A stretch of 64,000 nt of DNA from JBCCFK01 sp965262315 (GCA_965262315.1 CBDHFJ010000023.1:19272-83271), one strand, 5' to 3'; positions 1 to 8,344 are shown, counted from the first letter of the stretch. Numbers and translations: made by a program. The notes: generated by a model not told the origin, from the letters alone.

Positions 1-1
1 C

Positions 2-1018
2 CGCATCGAGCGTGACGACCGAGGGGTGGCGTCGATCGTCGTCGGCATCTCTGTCGTGGTGCTCTTCGGCATGATGGCGCTGGTCGTCGACGTGGGACAG
101 CTCTACCAGACACGGTCGGAGTTGCAGAATGCCGCCGACGCCGCAGCGCTCGCTGCCGCCGAACACGTCGACAACCCGGCCCAGGCCATTGCTGCGGCCC
201 AGCAGTGGGCGCAGGAGAACCACCCGGACGGAGGCAACCTCGTCGTCCTGCCCGGCGACGTCGAGTTCGGCACGTGGGACGACACCACCGACAGCTTCGT
301 CGCCGGGGGCACACCCGCAGACGCTGTCCGCGTCACCACGAGACGGACTGACGACCGCGGCAACCCCGTGCAGCACAACTTCGCCGGAGCGATCGGCAAC
401 CCCGAGTCGGACGTGGTGGCCTCCGCAGTCGCCAAGGCCAACTTCACCATCATCGACTTCGAGGACAGCTTCTCGTCCGGCGACACGCCCACCGTGCTGA
501 GCCACGGCAGTGGCATCTCCGGTGACTACATCGGCGGCACCGTCACCCTGGGCGGGTACGACTACACCAAGTCACAGAACGACGGCGGCAACGATCCCAT
601 GATCTTCGACGCCAGGTGCGGCGGACAGCCCACCAACTGCACCGGCGGCGACAACGACCTCTACCAGCCGGCACAGGGCAACATCCTCATCCTCTCCGAG
701 GACGGCGACTCCAGCGACCCCGACGACGAGCGCTGGGGCGGCTACATCGAGTTCGACTTCTCCAACTTCGGCGACGGCCTCGTGACCATCGGCTCGATGG
801 TGATCGTGGACTCCGAGCCCGACTCGATCGTGTTGATCAAGCTCTATCGGGACGGCAACCTCATCGCCCAGGAGAACCTCTACGGCGCCGGCGACGGCCA
901 GATCGAGACCCGCTTCCCCACACCGGTCCCCGACATCGACTTCATGACGGTGTCGATGGAGGACTCCGGTGCCATCGACGACATCGGCTACAGCTACGGC
1001 GTCAGCCTGGTGGAGTGA
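2..1018 (+). CDS. TadG-like pilus-assembly protein with C-terminal beta-rich domain, 5' partial
   Basis: Putative Flp/Tad pilus locus protein. The reading frame is open to the left edge (RIERDDRG precedes the first in-frame GTG at 26), and this charged stretch before the membrane segment is the usual TadE/TadG N-terminus, so the true start probably lies outside the window. One membrane helix (VGISVVVLFGMMALVVDVGQ) is followed by LQNAADAAALAAAE, the typical TadG pseudopilin-like segment. From about residue 140 the protein changes into an acidic, Gly/Asp-rich, probably beta-sandwich extracellular region beginning IIDFEDSF and containing one Cys pair. It ends 4 nt before the TadE-like gene, so the two form an operon. 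The function of the C-terminal module is unknown. Confidence 0.75.
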   Translation, partial: RIERDDRGVASIVVGISVVVLFGMMALVVDVGQLYQTRSELQNAADAAALAAAEHVDNPAQAIAAAQQWAQENHPDGGNLVVLPGDVEFGTWDDTTDSFVAGGTPADAVRVTTRRTDDRGNPVQHNFAGAIGNPESDVVASAVAKANFTIIDFEDSFSSGDTPTVLSHGSGISGDYIGGTVTLGGYDYTKSQNDGGNDPMIFDARCGGQPTNCTGGDNDLYQPAQGNILILSEDGDSSDPDDERWGGYIEFDFSNFGDGLVTIGSMVIVDSEPDSIVLIKLYRDGNLIAQENLYGAGDGQIETRFPTPVPDIDFMTVSMEDSGAIDDIGYSYGVSLVE

Positions 1019-1022
1019 CCTG

Positions 1023-1412
1023 ATGACCCTCGACTACCGACGACGCGCCGGGCGCGGCGACCGCGGCGTCACCGCCGTGGAGTTCGCGATCATCCTGCCG
1101 CTGCTGCTGATGATGGTGTTCGGCATCATCGAGTTCGGCAGGGCGTACTCGGCACGGCTGACCGTGACCCACGCTGCCCGCGAGGGCGTGCGCGTGCTGG
1201 CCGTCACCGAGGACCAGAGCGCGGCGGAGGCTGCAGCGGTGGCCGCGACCGCAGGCCTCGACGCCGCCAAGGTCACCGCCACGGGAACGCCGTGCGCAGC
1301 AGGTCTACCGGCCGAGATGGTCGTGACCTACCCGATGACCATCGAGATTCCCGGTACCGGTGTGCATTCGTTCACGCTGACCGGTCGGGCGGTCATGACC
1401 TGTCTGGACTGA
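1023..1412 (+). CDS. TadE-like pilus assembly protein
   Basis: Small membrane protein of 129 aa. It has the TadE signature GVTAVEFAIILPLLLMMVFG followed by IIEFGRAY near the N-terminus: a basic leader, a conserved Glu, one hydrophobic helix and then a periplasmic or extracellular tail. TadE-family proteins are minor pseudopilins needed for Tad pilus assembly. The start is ATG at 1023, 4 nt after the preceding stop. Two Cys in the tail (TPCAAG and MTCLD, the latter at the very end) could form a disulphide. It is the last gene of this locus; the next gene is convergent. Confidence 0.8.
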   Translation: MTLDYRRRAGRGDRGVTAVEFAIILPLLLMMVFGIIEFGRAYSARLTVTHAAREGVRVLAVTEDQSAAEAAAVAATAGLDAAKVTATGTPCAAGLPAEMVVTYPMTIEIPGTGVHSFTLTGRAVMTCLD

Positions 1413-1418
1413 CGGCCC

Positions 1419-2327
1419 TCAGCGCACAGGCTCGGGGCCCTGGTCGAGGGTGAGCTGCCAGTAGGCCTCGACCCGTTCGACGAACGCCGTGGGGCGCTCG
1501 GCGTAGATGGCGGCGCCGGTCCTGGCGCTCGCGATTCGGATCGCTCGGCGACGCTCCTCGGCTCGGCGCCGGACGCGCTTGGTGCCCCGCACACCCTTGT
1601 CCTTGTCGGCGTCGAGGCGGGCGATGAGCATCCCGAGGTCGTGTTCGGTGCCGAGGCTCTCCCCGAGGTCGCCGACCAGCTGGATGTGGGGGTCGAGCAC
1701 CGACGGGGACGCCGGTTGGAGGAGGCGGGTGCCGTACCAGAGGTGCTTCACCGACTTGCGCCAGTCGTGCCACGCCTCGGCGTCACCGTCGACGGCCACC
1801 GTGCGTGCACGTGTCCGTCCCAGCCGGTGGATGCGGCGCAGACCGGCGGCGAAGGTGTCGAATCCGTCGGGGATCTGCCAGTGGCCGACGAGCTCGGCCG
1901 CGTGTCGGAGCGCGTCGACCGCCTCGGCGGTGCCGCCGCCGCCCGAACGCAGTGCCTTGTCGACGCGTGCGGCGTCGCGTTCGTGTCGGCGCCGGGTTCG
2001 GTGGGCGCTGTCGCCGAGCTCGTGGTCGCGGGCCAGGTCGGCGATCACCGCCACGGCAGCGTGCGCCTCGCGCGTGGCCCCGATGGCCCGCGCCCCGGTC
2101 CGCACGGTGTGGTCGAACGCGGCGAAGCCAGGGCCCAGCGCGGGGCGGACGAGTCGGGCGAGGGCGCGTACCTCCTTGGTCCGCTTGCGAGCGTCGTGGA
2201 TCGCCAGCTCCGGATCCGGCGATGCGCTCACGGCCTCGAGCGTGGCCACGGCGTCACCGAGGAGATGGCGCGCGAGGTCGACCACGGGTTCCTGCATGGA
2301 AGGTGCTGGGTGCAACCGGTACTTCAT
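1419..2327 (-). CDS. CHAD domain protein
   Basis: A 302-aa alpha-helical CHAD-domain protein. Visible signs are the start MKYRLHP, regularly spaced conserved His and basic residues (IHDARKRTKEVRALARL, WHDWRKSVKHLWYGTRLL) and no membrane segment. CHAD proteins bind inorganic polyphosphate through these basic helices and often sit on polyphosphate granules; that role is known for the family, not shown here. An upstream in-frame ATG would add 14 residues, but MKYRL is the usual family start and AGGA lies just before it. No polyphosphate kinase or CYTH partner is adjacent. It is divergent from yraN and convergent with the TadE-like gene. Confidence 0.85.
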   Translation of the reverse strand: MKYRLHPAPSMQEPVVDLARHLLGDAVATLEAVSASPDPELAIHDARKRTKEVRALARLVRPALGPGFAAFDHTVRTGARAIGATREAHAAVAVIADLARDHELGDSAHRTRRRHERDAARVDKALRSGGGGTAEAVDALRHAAELVGHWQIPDGFDTFAAGLRRIHRLGRTRARTVAVDGDAEAWHDWRKSVKHLWYGTRLLQPASPSVLDPHIQLVGDLGESLGTEHDLGMLIARLDADKDKGVRGTKRVRRRAEERRRAIRIASARTGAAIYAERPTAFVERVEAYWQLTLDQGPEPVR

Positions 2328-2405
2328 CGCATCCTGGGTCGGCCGCGAGTCGAACTGTCTTGGTAGCACATCGACACGGCCCCGAGATCTGTCACCACCC
2401 TCTTC

Positions 2406-2411
2406 TACCGT
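2406..2411 (+). promoter_or_regulatory. -10 element, leaderless yraN
   Basis: TACCGT lies 6 nt before the ATG of yraN, with no Shine-Dalgarno sequence between. Confidence 0.45.
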
Positions 2412-2417
2412 TCGGCC

Positions 2418-2789
2418 ATGACAAACGAATCGGGCAAGCCGACGATTGCATCACGACGTCAGGCCGTGGGACGGCGAGGGGAGGGCCTCGCCGCCGACTG
2501 GTACCGGCGACGTGGCTACACGGTCGTGGATCGCAACTGGCGCTGCCGGAACGGCGAGCTGGACCTGGTGGTTCGTCGCCGCGACCAGCTGGTCTTCTGC
2601 GAGGTCAAGGCCCGGTCCAGCCGCCGATACGGCCACCCGGCCGAGGCGGTGACGCCCGCCAAGCAGCAGCGGATCCGGGGACTGGCGCTGCAGTGGATGG
2701 CGACCACGGGCACGCGGCGCCCGCGGATCCGATTCGACGTCGCCACGGTCGAGGGTGGTCGGGTGGAGGTGCGCCAGGCGGCCTTCTGA
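2418..2789 (+). CDS. YraN/UPF0102 family nuclease-fold protein
   Basis: A 123-aa YraN (UPF0102) protein with the endonuclease-like fold. Seen motifs are GRRGEGLAADWYRRRGY, then NWRCRNGELDLVVRRRDQLVFCEVKARS, containing the E-x-D ... E-x-K pattern of PD-(D/E)xK nucleases, and TPAKQQRI. The biochemical role is unproven; genomic association with rnhB, yifB and dprA suggests DNA processing. Two kilobases downstream lies yifB-dprA, the normal neighbourhood, here interrupted by unrelated genes. The ATG at 2418 has no ribosome-binding site and is probably leaderless. Confidence 0.85.
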   Translation: MTNESGKPTIASRRQAVGRRGEGLAADWYRRRGYTVVDRNWRCRNGELDLVVRRRDQLVFCEVKARSSRRYGHPAEAVTPAKQQRIRGLALQWMATTGTRRPRIRFDVATVEGGRVEVRQAAF

Positions 2790-2795
2790 CGGCCC

Positions 2796-3002
2796 TCAGC
2801 CCTTCGGGCGTCGGCGGTGGCGAGCGTCCCAGCAGCCACGGTGCCAGTGGCGGCGCAGGTCGGGCGCGTCGTGGGGTACCGCGACGACGTGCATCGTGCC
2901 GGGCGGGATGTCGCGGTTGCAGCCCGGGCAGATGTAGGTCTTGACGGCCTGGTACGGCTGCATGAATCGCACCTCGACCTGATCGTCGTCCCACATGCTC
3001 AT
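2796..3002 (-). CDS. small CxxC zinc-binding-type protein, conserved in actinobacteria
   Basis: A 68-aa protein containing YICPGCNRDI, then HWHRGCWDARHRR. The CxxC plus His/Cys spacing suggests a single zinc site. Similar short proteins, often labelled ATP/GTP-binding in actinobacterial genomes, are known to me by pattern only, and no nucleotide-binding motif is visible here. It starts 13 nt downstream of the small membrane gene on the same strand, so the two are probably co-transcribed. An alternative ATG lies two codons in, at 2996. Function unknown. Confidence 0.65.
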   Translation of the reverse strand: MSMWDDDQVEVRFMQPYQAVKTYICPGCNRDIPPGTMHVVAVPHDAPDLRRHWHRGCWDARHRRRPKG

Positions 3003-3015
3003 CGTCGAGGCCCCG

Positions 3016-3126
3016 TCACCCGAGGAACGCCCAGAGGACGAGCGCGATCCCCACCAGGACGGCCGCAGCCACGAACACGTAGTCGGCGGGCGTCTTTCGC
3101 ATCGGTCTGTTGGGGTCGAAGCCCAT
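3016..3126 (-). CDS. 36-aa single-span membrane protein
   Basis: Very short reading frame: a basic, proline-containing start (MGFDPNRPMRKTPADY) followed by one hydrophobic helix (VFVAAAVLVGIALVLWAFLG) that runs to the C-terminus. The hydrophobic pattern and its place immediately upstream of the CxxC protein suggest a real gene, but length alone cannot prove it. Its start region overlaps the promoter of the divergent enoyl-CoA hydratase. No function can be assigned. Confidence 0.45.
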   Translation of the reverse strand: MGFDPNRPMRKTPADYVFVAAAVLVGIALVLWAFLG

Positions 3127-3135
3127 GGGGCGCAG

Positions 3136-3141
3136 TATTGT
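3136..3141 (+). promoter_or_regulatory. -10 element, leaderless enoyl-CoA hydratase gene
   Basis: TATTGT lies 7 nt before the chosen ATG at 3149; there is no ribosome-binding site. This supports 3149 over an in-frame ATG 39 nt upstream. Confidence 0.45.
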
Positions 3142-3148
3142 CGGCCGC

Positions 3149-3922
3149 ATGGACGAAGTGCAGGTCGACAAGAACGACGGCGTGGCCACGGTCACCCTGA
3201 ACCGCCCCCAGGTGAAGAACGCGTGCACCGCCGAGATGTGGTCGGAGCTGCTTCGGGTCTACACCGAGCTCGGCTACGACGACGACGTCCGTTGTGTGGT
3301 GGTGACCGGCGCCGGCACCGACTTCTGTGCGGGAGCCGACGTCAGCGGGGACCGCTCCGAGCGCACGACGCATCAGCTCCAGGGCATGCGCACGGTCGGT
3401 GCGTGCTGCCAGGCGCTGTTCGAGATGCCCAAGGTCACCATCGCCCGGGTTGACGGGGTGGCCGTCGGCGCCGGGCTCAACATGGCGCTGGCCTGCGACT
3501 TCGTGTTGGCCTCCGAGCGCTCGCGCTTCAGCGAGATCTTCGCCAAGCGCGGCCTCAACGTGGACTTCGGTGGCTCGTTTCTGCTGCCGCGCATCGTGGG
3601 TATGCAGCGCGCCAAGGAGATGATCCTGCTGGCCGACATCTACAGCGCCGCCGAGGCCGCCGAGATGGGTCTCGTCAACCGGGTCGTGCCCTCCGACGAG
3701 CTCGACGAGCTCGTCGCCGACTGGGCAGCCCGTGCCGCGGCCGGCCCGCCCCGGGCGATCGCCGTGTCCAAGGGCCTGCTGAACAAGTCCTTCACCAGCA
3801 CCCTGAACGAGGCCCTCGACGGCGAGGGGCTGGGCCAGACGTTCCAGTTCTCCACGAAGGACACCACCGAGGCGATGCTCGCCTGGCGCGAGAAGCGCGA
3901 TCCGGAGTTCACGGGCTGGTGA
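3149..3922 (+). CDS. enoyl-CoA hydratase/isomerase family protein
   Basis: Crotonase-fold protein of 257 aa, the usual family length. Seen: VATVTLNRPQVKNACT at the N-terminus; CVVVTGAGTDFCAGADVSG, the first oxyanion-hole strand (FCAGAD); and VAVGAGLNMALACDFVLAS, the second oxyanion-hole region. Members hydrate or isomerise enoyl-CoA thioesters, typically in beta-oxidation, but substrate cannot be read from sequence. RGLNVDFGGSFLLPRIVG is the usual active-site region; an Asp rather than Glu sits near the position of the second catalytic acid, so the exact chemistry is open. Its stop overlaps the GTG of the cytochrome gene by 4 nt. Confidence 0.85.
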   Translation: MDEVQVDKNDGVATVTLNRPQVKNACTAEMWSELLRVYTELGYDDDVRCVVVTGAGTDFCAGADVSGDRSERTTHQLQGMRTVGACCQALFEMPKVTIARVDGVAVGAGLNMALACDFVLASERSRFSEIFAKRGLNVDFGGSFLLPRIVGMQRAKEMILLADIYSAAEAAEMGLVNRVVPSDELDELVADWAARAAAGPPRAIAVSKGLLNKSFTSTLNEALDGEGLGQTFQFSTKDTTEAMLAWREKRDPEFTGW

Positions 3923-4320
3923 CGACCTCGATCATCGCGGCGGGGGGCCGGGTCCGATTCCTCGCCGGGCCGATCCGGCGCGCCCTGGCCGTGGCCGGCG
4001 TGGCGGCCGGCCTGGCCACCGGCTGCGCCGGTCCGGCACCCGATGTCCCGGCCGGCCCCGATGGTGAACCCGACCCCGTCCTCGTGCAGGGCCGCGACGT
4101 CTACGGCTCGCAGTGCGCCAACTGTCACGGCAACGAGGGGCAGGGTGGCCGAGGCAAGCCGCTCAACGGCGGCCGCGCCCTCGACCGGTTCCCGGAGATC
4201 GAGTCGATGATCGAGGTGGTCACCGAGGGCAAGGGCTCCGGTATGCCGTCGTTCGGCGGCAAGCTCGCCGACGACGAGATCGAGGCGGTCGTCCGCTACG
4301 TCCGCGACGTCCTGAACTGA
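3919..4320 (+). CDS. class I cytochrome c, lipoprotein-anchored
   Basis: A 133-aa secreted monohaem cytochrome c. The N-terminus is a long basic then hydrophobic signal ending in a lipobox (LATGC, Cys about residue 36). It is followed by a Pro/Asp-rich linker and a small cytochrome domain with the haem site CANCH and the distal methionine in GSGMPSFGG. LADDEIEAVVRYVRDVL is the usual C-terminal helix. The likely role is electron transfer at the outer face of the membrane; the partner oxidase is not in the window, though a SURF1 assembly factor is encoded near 33.1 kb. The GTG start overlaps the preceding stop (GTGA), so it is translationally coupled to the enoyl-CoA hydratase gene. Confidence 0.85.
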   Translation: MTTSIIAAGGRVRFLAGPIRRALAVAGVAAGLATGCAGPAPDVPAGPDGEPDPVLVQGRDVYGSQCANCHGNEGQGGRGKPLNGGRALDRFPEIESMIEVVTEGKGSGMPSFGGKLADDEIEAVVRYVRDVLN

Positions 4321-4424
4321 GCCAACGAAGCGCCGTTCCCGATCTGCGTTCCGGGATCGGGCCGGTTCTGCAGTTGGTAGGTTTCTACTGCGACGGCGCG
4401 CGGCTGGGCCGAGGGGGAGACGGG

Positions 4425-4760
4425 ATGGCACGCATGCTTGGTGGCGCCGTGCTCGCCGTGGCTTGCCTGACCTCCTGCAGCGCCGGCCCGACCACCGATC
4501 TGCCGACCGCCTCGTTCGTCGTCGACTTGGAACCGGGGGAGACGAGGTTCGTCGGCATCAACGGGCACTGCGGTTTCGAGTGGCTCAGCGCGAAGGTCAA
4601 CGACCAGACCTGGCGCGCCGTGGGCGATTGGCCGCGCGGTGGCACTGTCATCGAGTTCGAGCTGGAACTGCTCGACGACGAGACCCTCCTGATCCGTGTG
4701 CCCGGCGAGGCGGCCACGCACCGCTACCGCCCCGAAGAGGGTCGCCCCCTGTGCGAGTGA
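4425..4760 (+). CDS. small lipoprotein of unknown function
   Basis: A 111-aa predicted lipoprotein. The signal is MARMLGGAVLAVACLTSC with the lipobox LTSC; the mature part is mostly beta (FVVDLEPGETRFVGINGHCG, IEFELELLDDETLLIRV) with two Cys. A purine-rich GGGGGAGA ribosome-binding site precedes the ATG, and a TAGGTT hexamer at 4378-4383 could be its -10. It overlaps the next gene by 10 nt if that gene starts at 4751. I do not recognise the family. Confidence 0.65.
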   Translation: MARMLGGAVLAVACLTSCSAGPTTDLPTASFVVDLEPGETRFVGINGHCGFEWLSAKVNDQTWRAVGDWPRGGTVIEFELELLDDETLLIRVPGEAATHRYRPEEGRPLCE

Positions 4761-5215
4761 GCGGTGGGAACGTGCGGTGGCGGTTCGGGTACAACGACCT
4801 CGTGGGCCGACTCCGACCTTTCTGGGCCTGCGCTGCTGCCGTGCTCATCTGGTTTCTGATCACTGCGGACGATGCGACCCCGGCCTGGGTGAGTGCGGTG
4901 TGCCTCTCGGGTGTCGCGGGTGGGCTCGCGGCTTCGGAGTGGGTGGGCGTGCGCAACCACGTCTCGTTCGATGACGACGTGTGCGAGGTTCGGGTCATGG
5001 CTCAGGGCGTGCTGCGAACTGCTGCCTACGCCGACTCGATCTTCGTCATCCCCGCGAAACCGTCGTCCGTCCCAGCGCCGGTCCGCTTCGAGACCGACGG
5101 CGGAGTCCGCGTGCGCTGTGGCCTCATGTCACAGGGACGGTTCTTCACGCCGCCCAAGCTTCGTCGGTTCCGCTCCGCTCTGGCGGCCAGAGGCATTCGT
5201 GTCAGGGAGGGGTAG
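4751..5215 (+). CDS. two-span membrane protein, hypothetical
   Basis: A 154-aa protein from the first in-frame GTG at 4751; GTGs at 4757 and 4772 are alternatives. There are two adjacent hydrophobic helices (FWACAAAVLIWFLI and VSAVCLSGVAGGLAA) followed by a soluble, PH-like beta region ending in RRFRSALAARGIRVREG. The architecture resembles small actinobacterial PH-domain membrane proteins, but that is only a pattern match. It follows the lipoprotein gene with overlap, so it is probably co-transcribed. Confidence 0.55.
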   Translation: MRVSGGNVRWRFGYNDLVGRLRPFWACAAAVLIWFLITADDATPAWVSAVCLSGVAGGLAASEWVGVRNHVSFDDDVCEVRVMAQGVLRTAAYADSIFVIPAKPSSVPAPVRFETDGGVRVRCGLMSQGRFFTPPKLRRFRSALAARGIRVREG

Positions 5216-5270
5216 GGCCGCCTCCGGTCCAGGCGTGCGGGGGCGGTTCAACGGCGGTGACGCTTCCCGC

Positions 5271-5480
5271 TCAGGCGCCCTGGGCCCATCCGAGCGCGTT
5301 CGCCCAGTGCCGCACTCGGGCCAGCATCCTCGGGCCCACCCCGCCATGGCTCTCGGGCTCGACGCAGCCGGGATGAAACCGTCGCCCTGCGACCGCGATC
5401 GAGTCGACGCCGGCTCCGAGCCCTTGGCCGCAGGCGCCGCACTGCTCGGAGAGCGCGTTCGCCGCATCCGACTTCTCCAT
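5271..5480 (-). CDS. small putative zinc-binding protein
   Basis: A 69-aa frame with CGACGQGLGAG and RRFHPGC, a CxxC ... HxxC arrangement compatible with one zinc, similar in style to the protein at 2796-3002. Supporting evidence is a TACGCT -10 hexamer on the minus strand exactly 6 nt before the ATG. The C-terminus (RMLARVRHWANALGW) could be an amphipathic helix. Function unknown. It is divergent from yifB. Confidence 0.55.
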   Translation of the reverse strand: MEKSDAANALSEQCGACGQGLGAGVDSIAVAGRRFHPGCVEPESHGGVGPRMLARVRHWANALGWAQGA

Positions 5481-5486
5481 CGGTGC

Positions 5487-5492
5487 AGCGTA
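5487..5492 (-). promoter_or_regulatory. -10 element, leaderless small zinc protein
   Basis: TACGCT on the minus strand, 6 nt before the ATG ending at 5480. Confidence 0.4.
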
Positions 5493-5645
5493 CAGCGGCG
5501 CTCTCGGCCGGGACCGGCGGTCCCCGCCGCGCTCATGCACCGTGTGGCGGCCCGGACTGTCACTGTGCCTCGATACGGTGCTCCCAACGGTTTCGCCGGC
5601 TGACCGACAGCTGGCCTCCAGGCATCCAGTCCTCAGGAGGTCACC

Positions 5646-7172
5646 ATGTTGGCCACCGCGTCGTCCGCAACGCTTCACGGAATCCGTGGGCGCCCCATCA
5701 CCGTCGAGGTCCACGTCGGCGCAGGGTTGCCCAGCTTCACCGTGGTCGGGTCGCCCGATGGTCCGTGCAAGGAAGCGCGGGACCGGGTGCGCGCCGCCGT
5801 CGTCAACTCCGGGAGATGGTGGCCAGACACCCGGATCACCGTCAACCTCGCGCCGTCCGGGGTGCCCAAGATGGGCGCAGGACTCGACCTGGCGATCGCC
5901 ATGGGCGTGTTGGCGGCGTCGGGTCAGATCCCGCAGCGAGACATCGACGGGGTCGCGTTCATCGCCGAACTGGGCCTGAACGGCGCGCTGCGGCCGGTGC
6001 CGGGGGCGCTGCCGCTGACCGCCGCGGCCGAGGGCGACGTCGCCGTGGTCGCACCCGACAATGCGGCCGAGGCCGCGCTGGTGCCGCTGACGCGGCTGTT
6101 GCCGGTGACGGATCTGCGGGAGTGCGTCGAGACGTTGATGGGAGAGTGCCCGTGGCCGTCGTTCTCGGCTCCGGCGGCGCCGGCCTCGGTGCCGCCCGAG
6201 GTCGATCTCGCCGACGTGCAGGGCCAGCCCGTGGCCCGAAAGGCGGCCGAGGTGGCAGCGGCGGGCGGTCACCACCTGCTGATGGTCGGGCCGCCGGGGG
6301 CGGGCAAGACCATGCTGGCAAAGGCGATTCCCGGCATCCTGCCCCCGCTGTCCCCCGAGGACGCGCTCGAGGTGACCAGCGTGCACTCGGCTGCCGGTAT
6401 CCCTCTCCCGGCGCGCGGCCTCGTGACCCGTGCGCCATTCCGTGCGCCGCATCACACCAGCTCGGTGATCTCCCTGGTGGGTGGCGGACACCGGCAGATG
6501 CGCCCGGGTGAGATCAGCAGCGCGCATGGTGGTGTCCTCTTCCTGGACGAGCTGGGGGAGTTCCCGGCCCCGGTGCTCGACGCGCTGCGACAACCCCTCG
6601 AGGACGGCGCCGTCCGGGTGGCGCGGGCACACGGCTCGGTTTCGTTTCCCGCCCGCTTCGTCCTGGTCGGCGCCACCAACCCCTGCCCCTGCGGCGAGGC
6701 CGACCCCATCGGAGCGCGCGGCTGTCGATGCTCGCCGCTCGCTCGTACTCGCTACCTGCGTCGGCTGTCCGGGCCGCTGCTCGACCGGTTCGACCTGCGC
6801 GTCCACGTCACCCGACCTCGATCGAGCGATCTGTTCGCTCCGGAACGGGGTGAACCCACCGAAGCCGTGGCCGAGCGGGTGGCGGTGGCCCGTGCGGTGG
6901 CGATGGCACGCGGCATCCCCGCCAACGTCTCGATCTCGCCTCGAGACGCGGACGAACTGGCGCCGTTGTCCGCGGATGCCATCGCCCTGCTGGCCCGAGC
7001 CATCGACGATGGCCGCCTGAGCGCTCGCGGGGTGCATCGGGTGCGCTGCGTGGCTCGGACCCTCGCCGACCTCGTGGGAGACGGTGACCCGATCGGGGCC
7101 GGCCACGTGTCCGCGGCCCTGGCGTTGCGTCCACCGGTCCTGGAGCCGCTCGATGGGGTGAGTGCCGCATGA
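5646..7172 (+). CDS. yifB: YifB/ComM family Mg-chelatase-like AAA+ ATPase
   Basis: A 508-aa AAA+ ATPase of the YifB/ComM group. Seen: an N-terminal ChlI-type fold domain (residues 1-165); Walker A GPPGAGKTMLAKAIPG near residue 215; Walker B GVLFLDELGEF; the NPCPCG and GCRCSP cysteines typical of the family; and a C-terminal helical domain. The ComM homologue promotes branch migration during natural transformation, which is family knowledge. The ATG at 5646 follows a strong AGGAGG at 5635-5640. It overlaps dprA by 4 nt, so the two DNA-processing genes are coupled. Confidence 0.92.
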   Translation: MLATASSATLHGIRGRPITVEVHVGAGLPSFTVVGSPDGPCKEARDRVRAAVVNSGRWWPDTRITVNLAPSGVPKMGAGLDLAIAMGVLAASGQIPQRDIDGVAFIAELGLNGALRPVPGALPLTAAAEGDVAVVAPDNAAEAALVPLTRLLPVTDLRECVETLMGECPWPSFSAPAAPASVPPEVDLADVQGQPVARKAAEVAAAGGHHLLMVGPPGAGKTMLAKAIPGILPPLSPEDALEVTSVHSAAGIPLPARGLVTRAPFRAPHHTSSVISLVGGGHRQMRPGEISSAHGGVLFLDELGEFPAPVLDALRQPLEDGAVRVARAHGSVSFPARFVLVGATNPCPCGEADPIGARGCRCSPLARTRYLRRLSGPLLDRFDLRVHVTRPRSSDLFAPERGEPTEAVAERVAVARAVAMARGIPANVSISPRDADELAPLSADAIALLARAIDDGRLSARGVHRVRCVARTLADLVGDGDPIGAGHVSAALALRPPVLEPLDGVSAA

Positions 7173-8296
7173 GCACGATGCCCCCGGAAGCGTTCGTGAT
7201 GGCGCTCTCGTTGCTGCCCGCGGTCGGTCCCGCCCGACTCCGGGCGTTGCTCGAGCTCGGCGAACCGGAGCGTGTCTGGGACCTGCTCTGTGCACACGAC
7301 GGCCGGGTGGCGGCCGCCGCGGAGCGACCGGACCGCCTGGACGCCTGGTGGGCCGCGGCCGCGGACATGGACGTGGGGGAGCGGTGGCGGTCGTTGCGTG
7401 CGGGAGGACTCGGCGCGCTGTGGCGTCGGGGCCAGGCATTCCCGGAGCCGCTGGTCGACGATCCGGAGCCGCCCGAGCTCCTCTTCACCCGGGGCGACCC
7501 GTCACGCCTCGCCGCGCCGCGGGTGGCGATCGTCGGCACTCGGCGCTGCACCCGGTACGGCCGCGACCTGGCGTACGAGCTCGGCTCGACGCTTGCCGCA
7601 GCCGGGGTCTCGGTGGTGTCGGGCCTCGCCCGTGGGATCGACGCCGCCGCCCACCGGGGAGCGCTCGACGCCGCCGGTGCACCGCCCGTCGCCGTGGTCG
7701 GGACGGCGATCGATCAGCCCTACCCGCGCGAGAACTCGCTGCTGTGGGACGAGGTCGCGGCGGCTGGCCTGGTGTGCGGCGAGACGCCACCAGGAGCCCC
7801 GACGGAGCGCTGGCGTTTCCCGGCTCGGAACCGGATCATCGCCGGCCTGGCCGACATCGTGATCGTCGTCGAGTCGGCGGAGCAGGGCGGATCGCTCTAC
7901 ACCGCATCCCAGGCGTTCGATCGGGGTCGGGTGGTGCTCGCGGTCCCGGGCCCGATCCGCAGCGCCGTCTCACTCGGGACCAACCGGCTCCTGGCCGACG
8001 GCGCGCACCCACTCTGCGCGGTGACCGACGTGCTCGAGATCCTCGGCCTGGTCGCTCCACCCACCGCCTCGACCCGAGACCCCGGGCGCGTCTCAGCGGT
8101 GGGAGGCTCGGTCCTCGATGCATTGGGGTGGCTCCCGGCCTCATTGGACGAGCTCGTCCGATGTTCGGGTCTCACCATCGCCGAGGTGGCGCTCGCGCTC
8201 GACGAACTGGCCAGCCTCGGCCTCGTGTCGTCGCGGGGCCCGTGGTACGAGCGCGTGCAGCGAATCGGGTCCACGTCCGGGCCGATCGACCCATGA
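7169..8296 (+). CDS. dprA: DNA-processing protein DprA
   Basis: A 375-aa DprA/Smf protein. It has an N-terminal HhH/SAM-like region (LLPAVGPARLRALLELG), the extended Rossmann fold with VAIVGTRRCTRYG, VSGLARGIDAAAHRGAL and PVAVVGTAID, and a C-terminal winged-helix part (DALGWLPASLDELVRCSGLT). DprA loads RecA onto incoming single-stranded DNA in competent bacteria; its role in non-competent actinobacteria is unclear. The ATG overlaps the yifB stop (ATGA), and xerC follows after about 60 nt. Confidence 0.93.
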   Translation: MSTMPPEAFVMALSLLPAVGPARLRALLELGEPERVWDLLCAHDGRVAAAAERPDRLDAWWAAAADMDVGERWRSLRAGGLGALWRRGQAFPEPLVDDPEPPELLFTRGDPSRLAAPRVAIVGTRRCTRYGRDLAYELGSTLAAAGVSVVSGLARGIDAAAHRGALDAAGAPPVAVVGTAIDQPYPRENSLLWDEVAAAGLVCGETPPGAPTERWRFPARNRIIAGLADIVIVVESAEQGGSLYTASQAFDRGRVVLAVPGPIRSAVSLGTNRLLADGAHPLCAVTDVLEILGLVAPPTASTRDPGRVSAVGGSVLDALGWLPASLDELVRCSGLTIAEVALALDELASLGLVSSRGPWYERVQRIGSTSGPIDP

Positions 8297-8344
8297 ATGT
8301 GCCACCGAACGCGGTCATGCGCTTCTCCTCCGTCGCTCCCTCGG

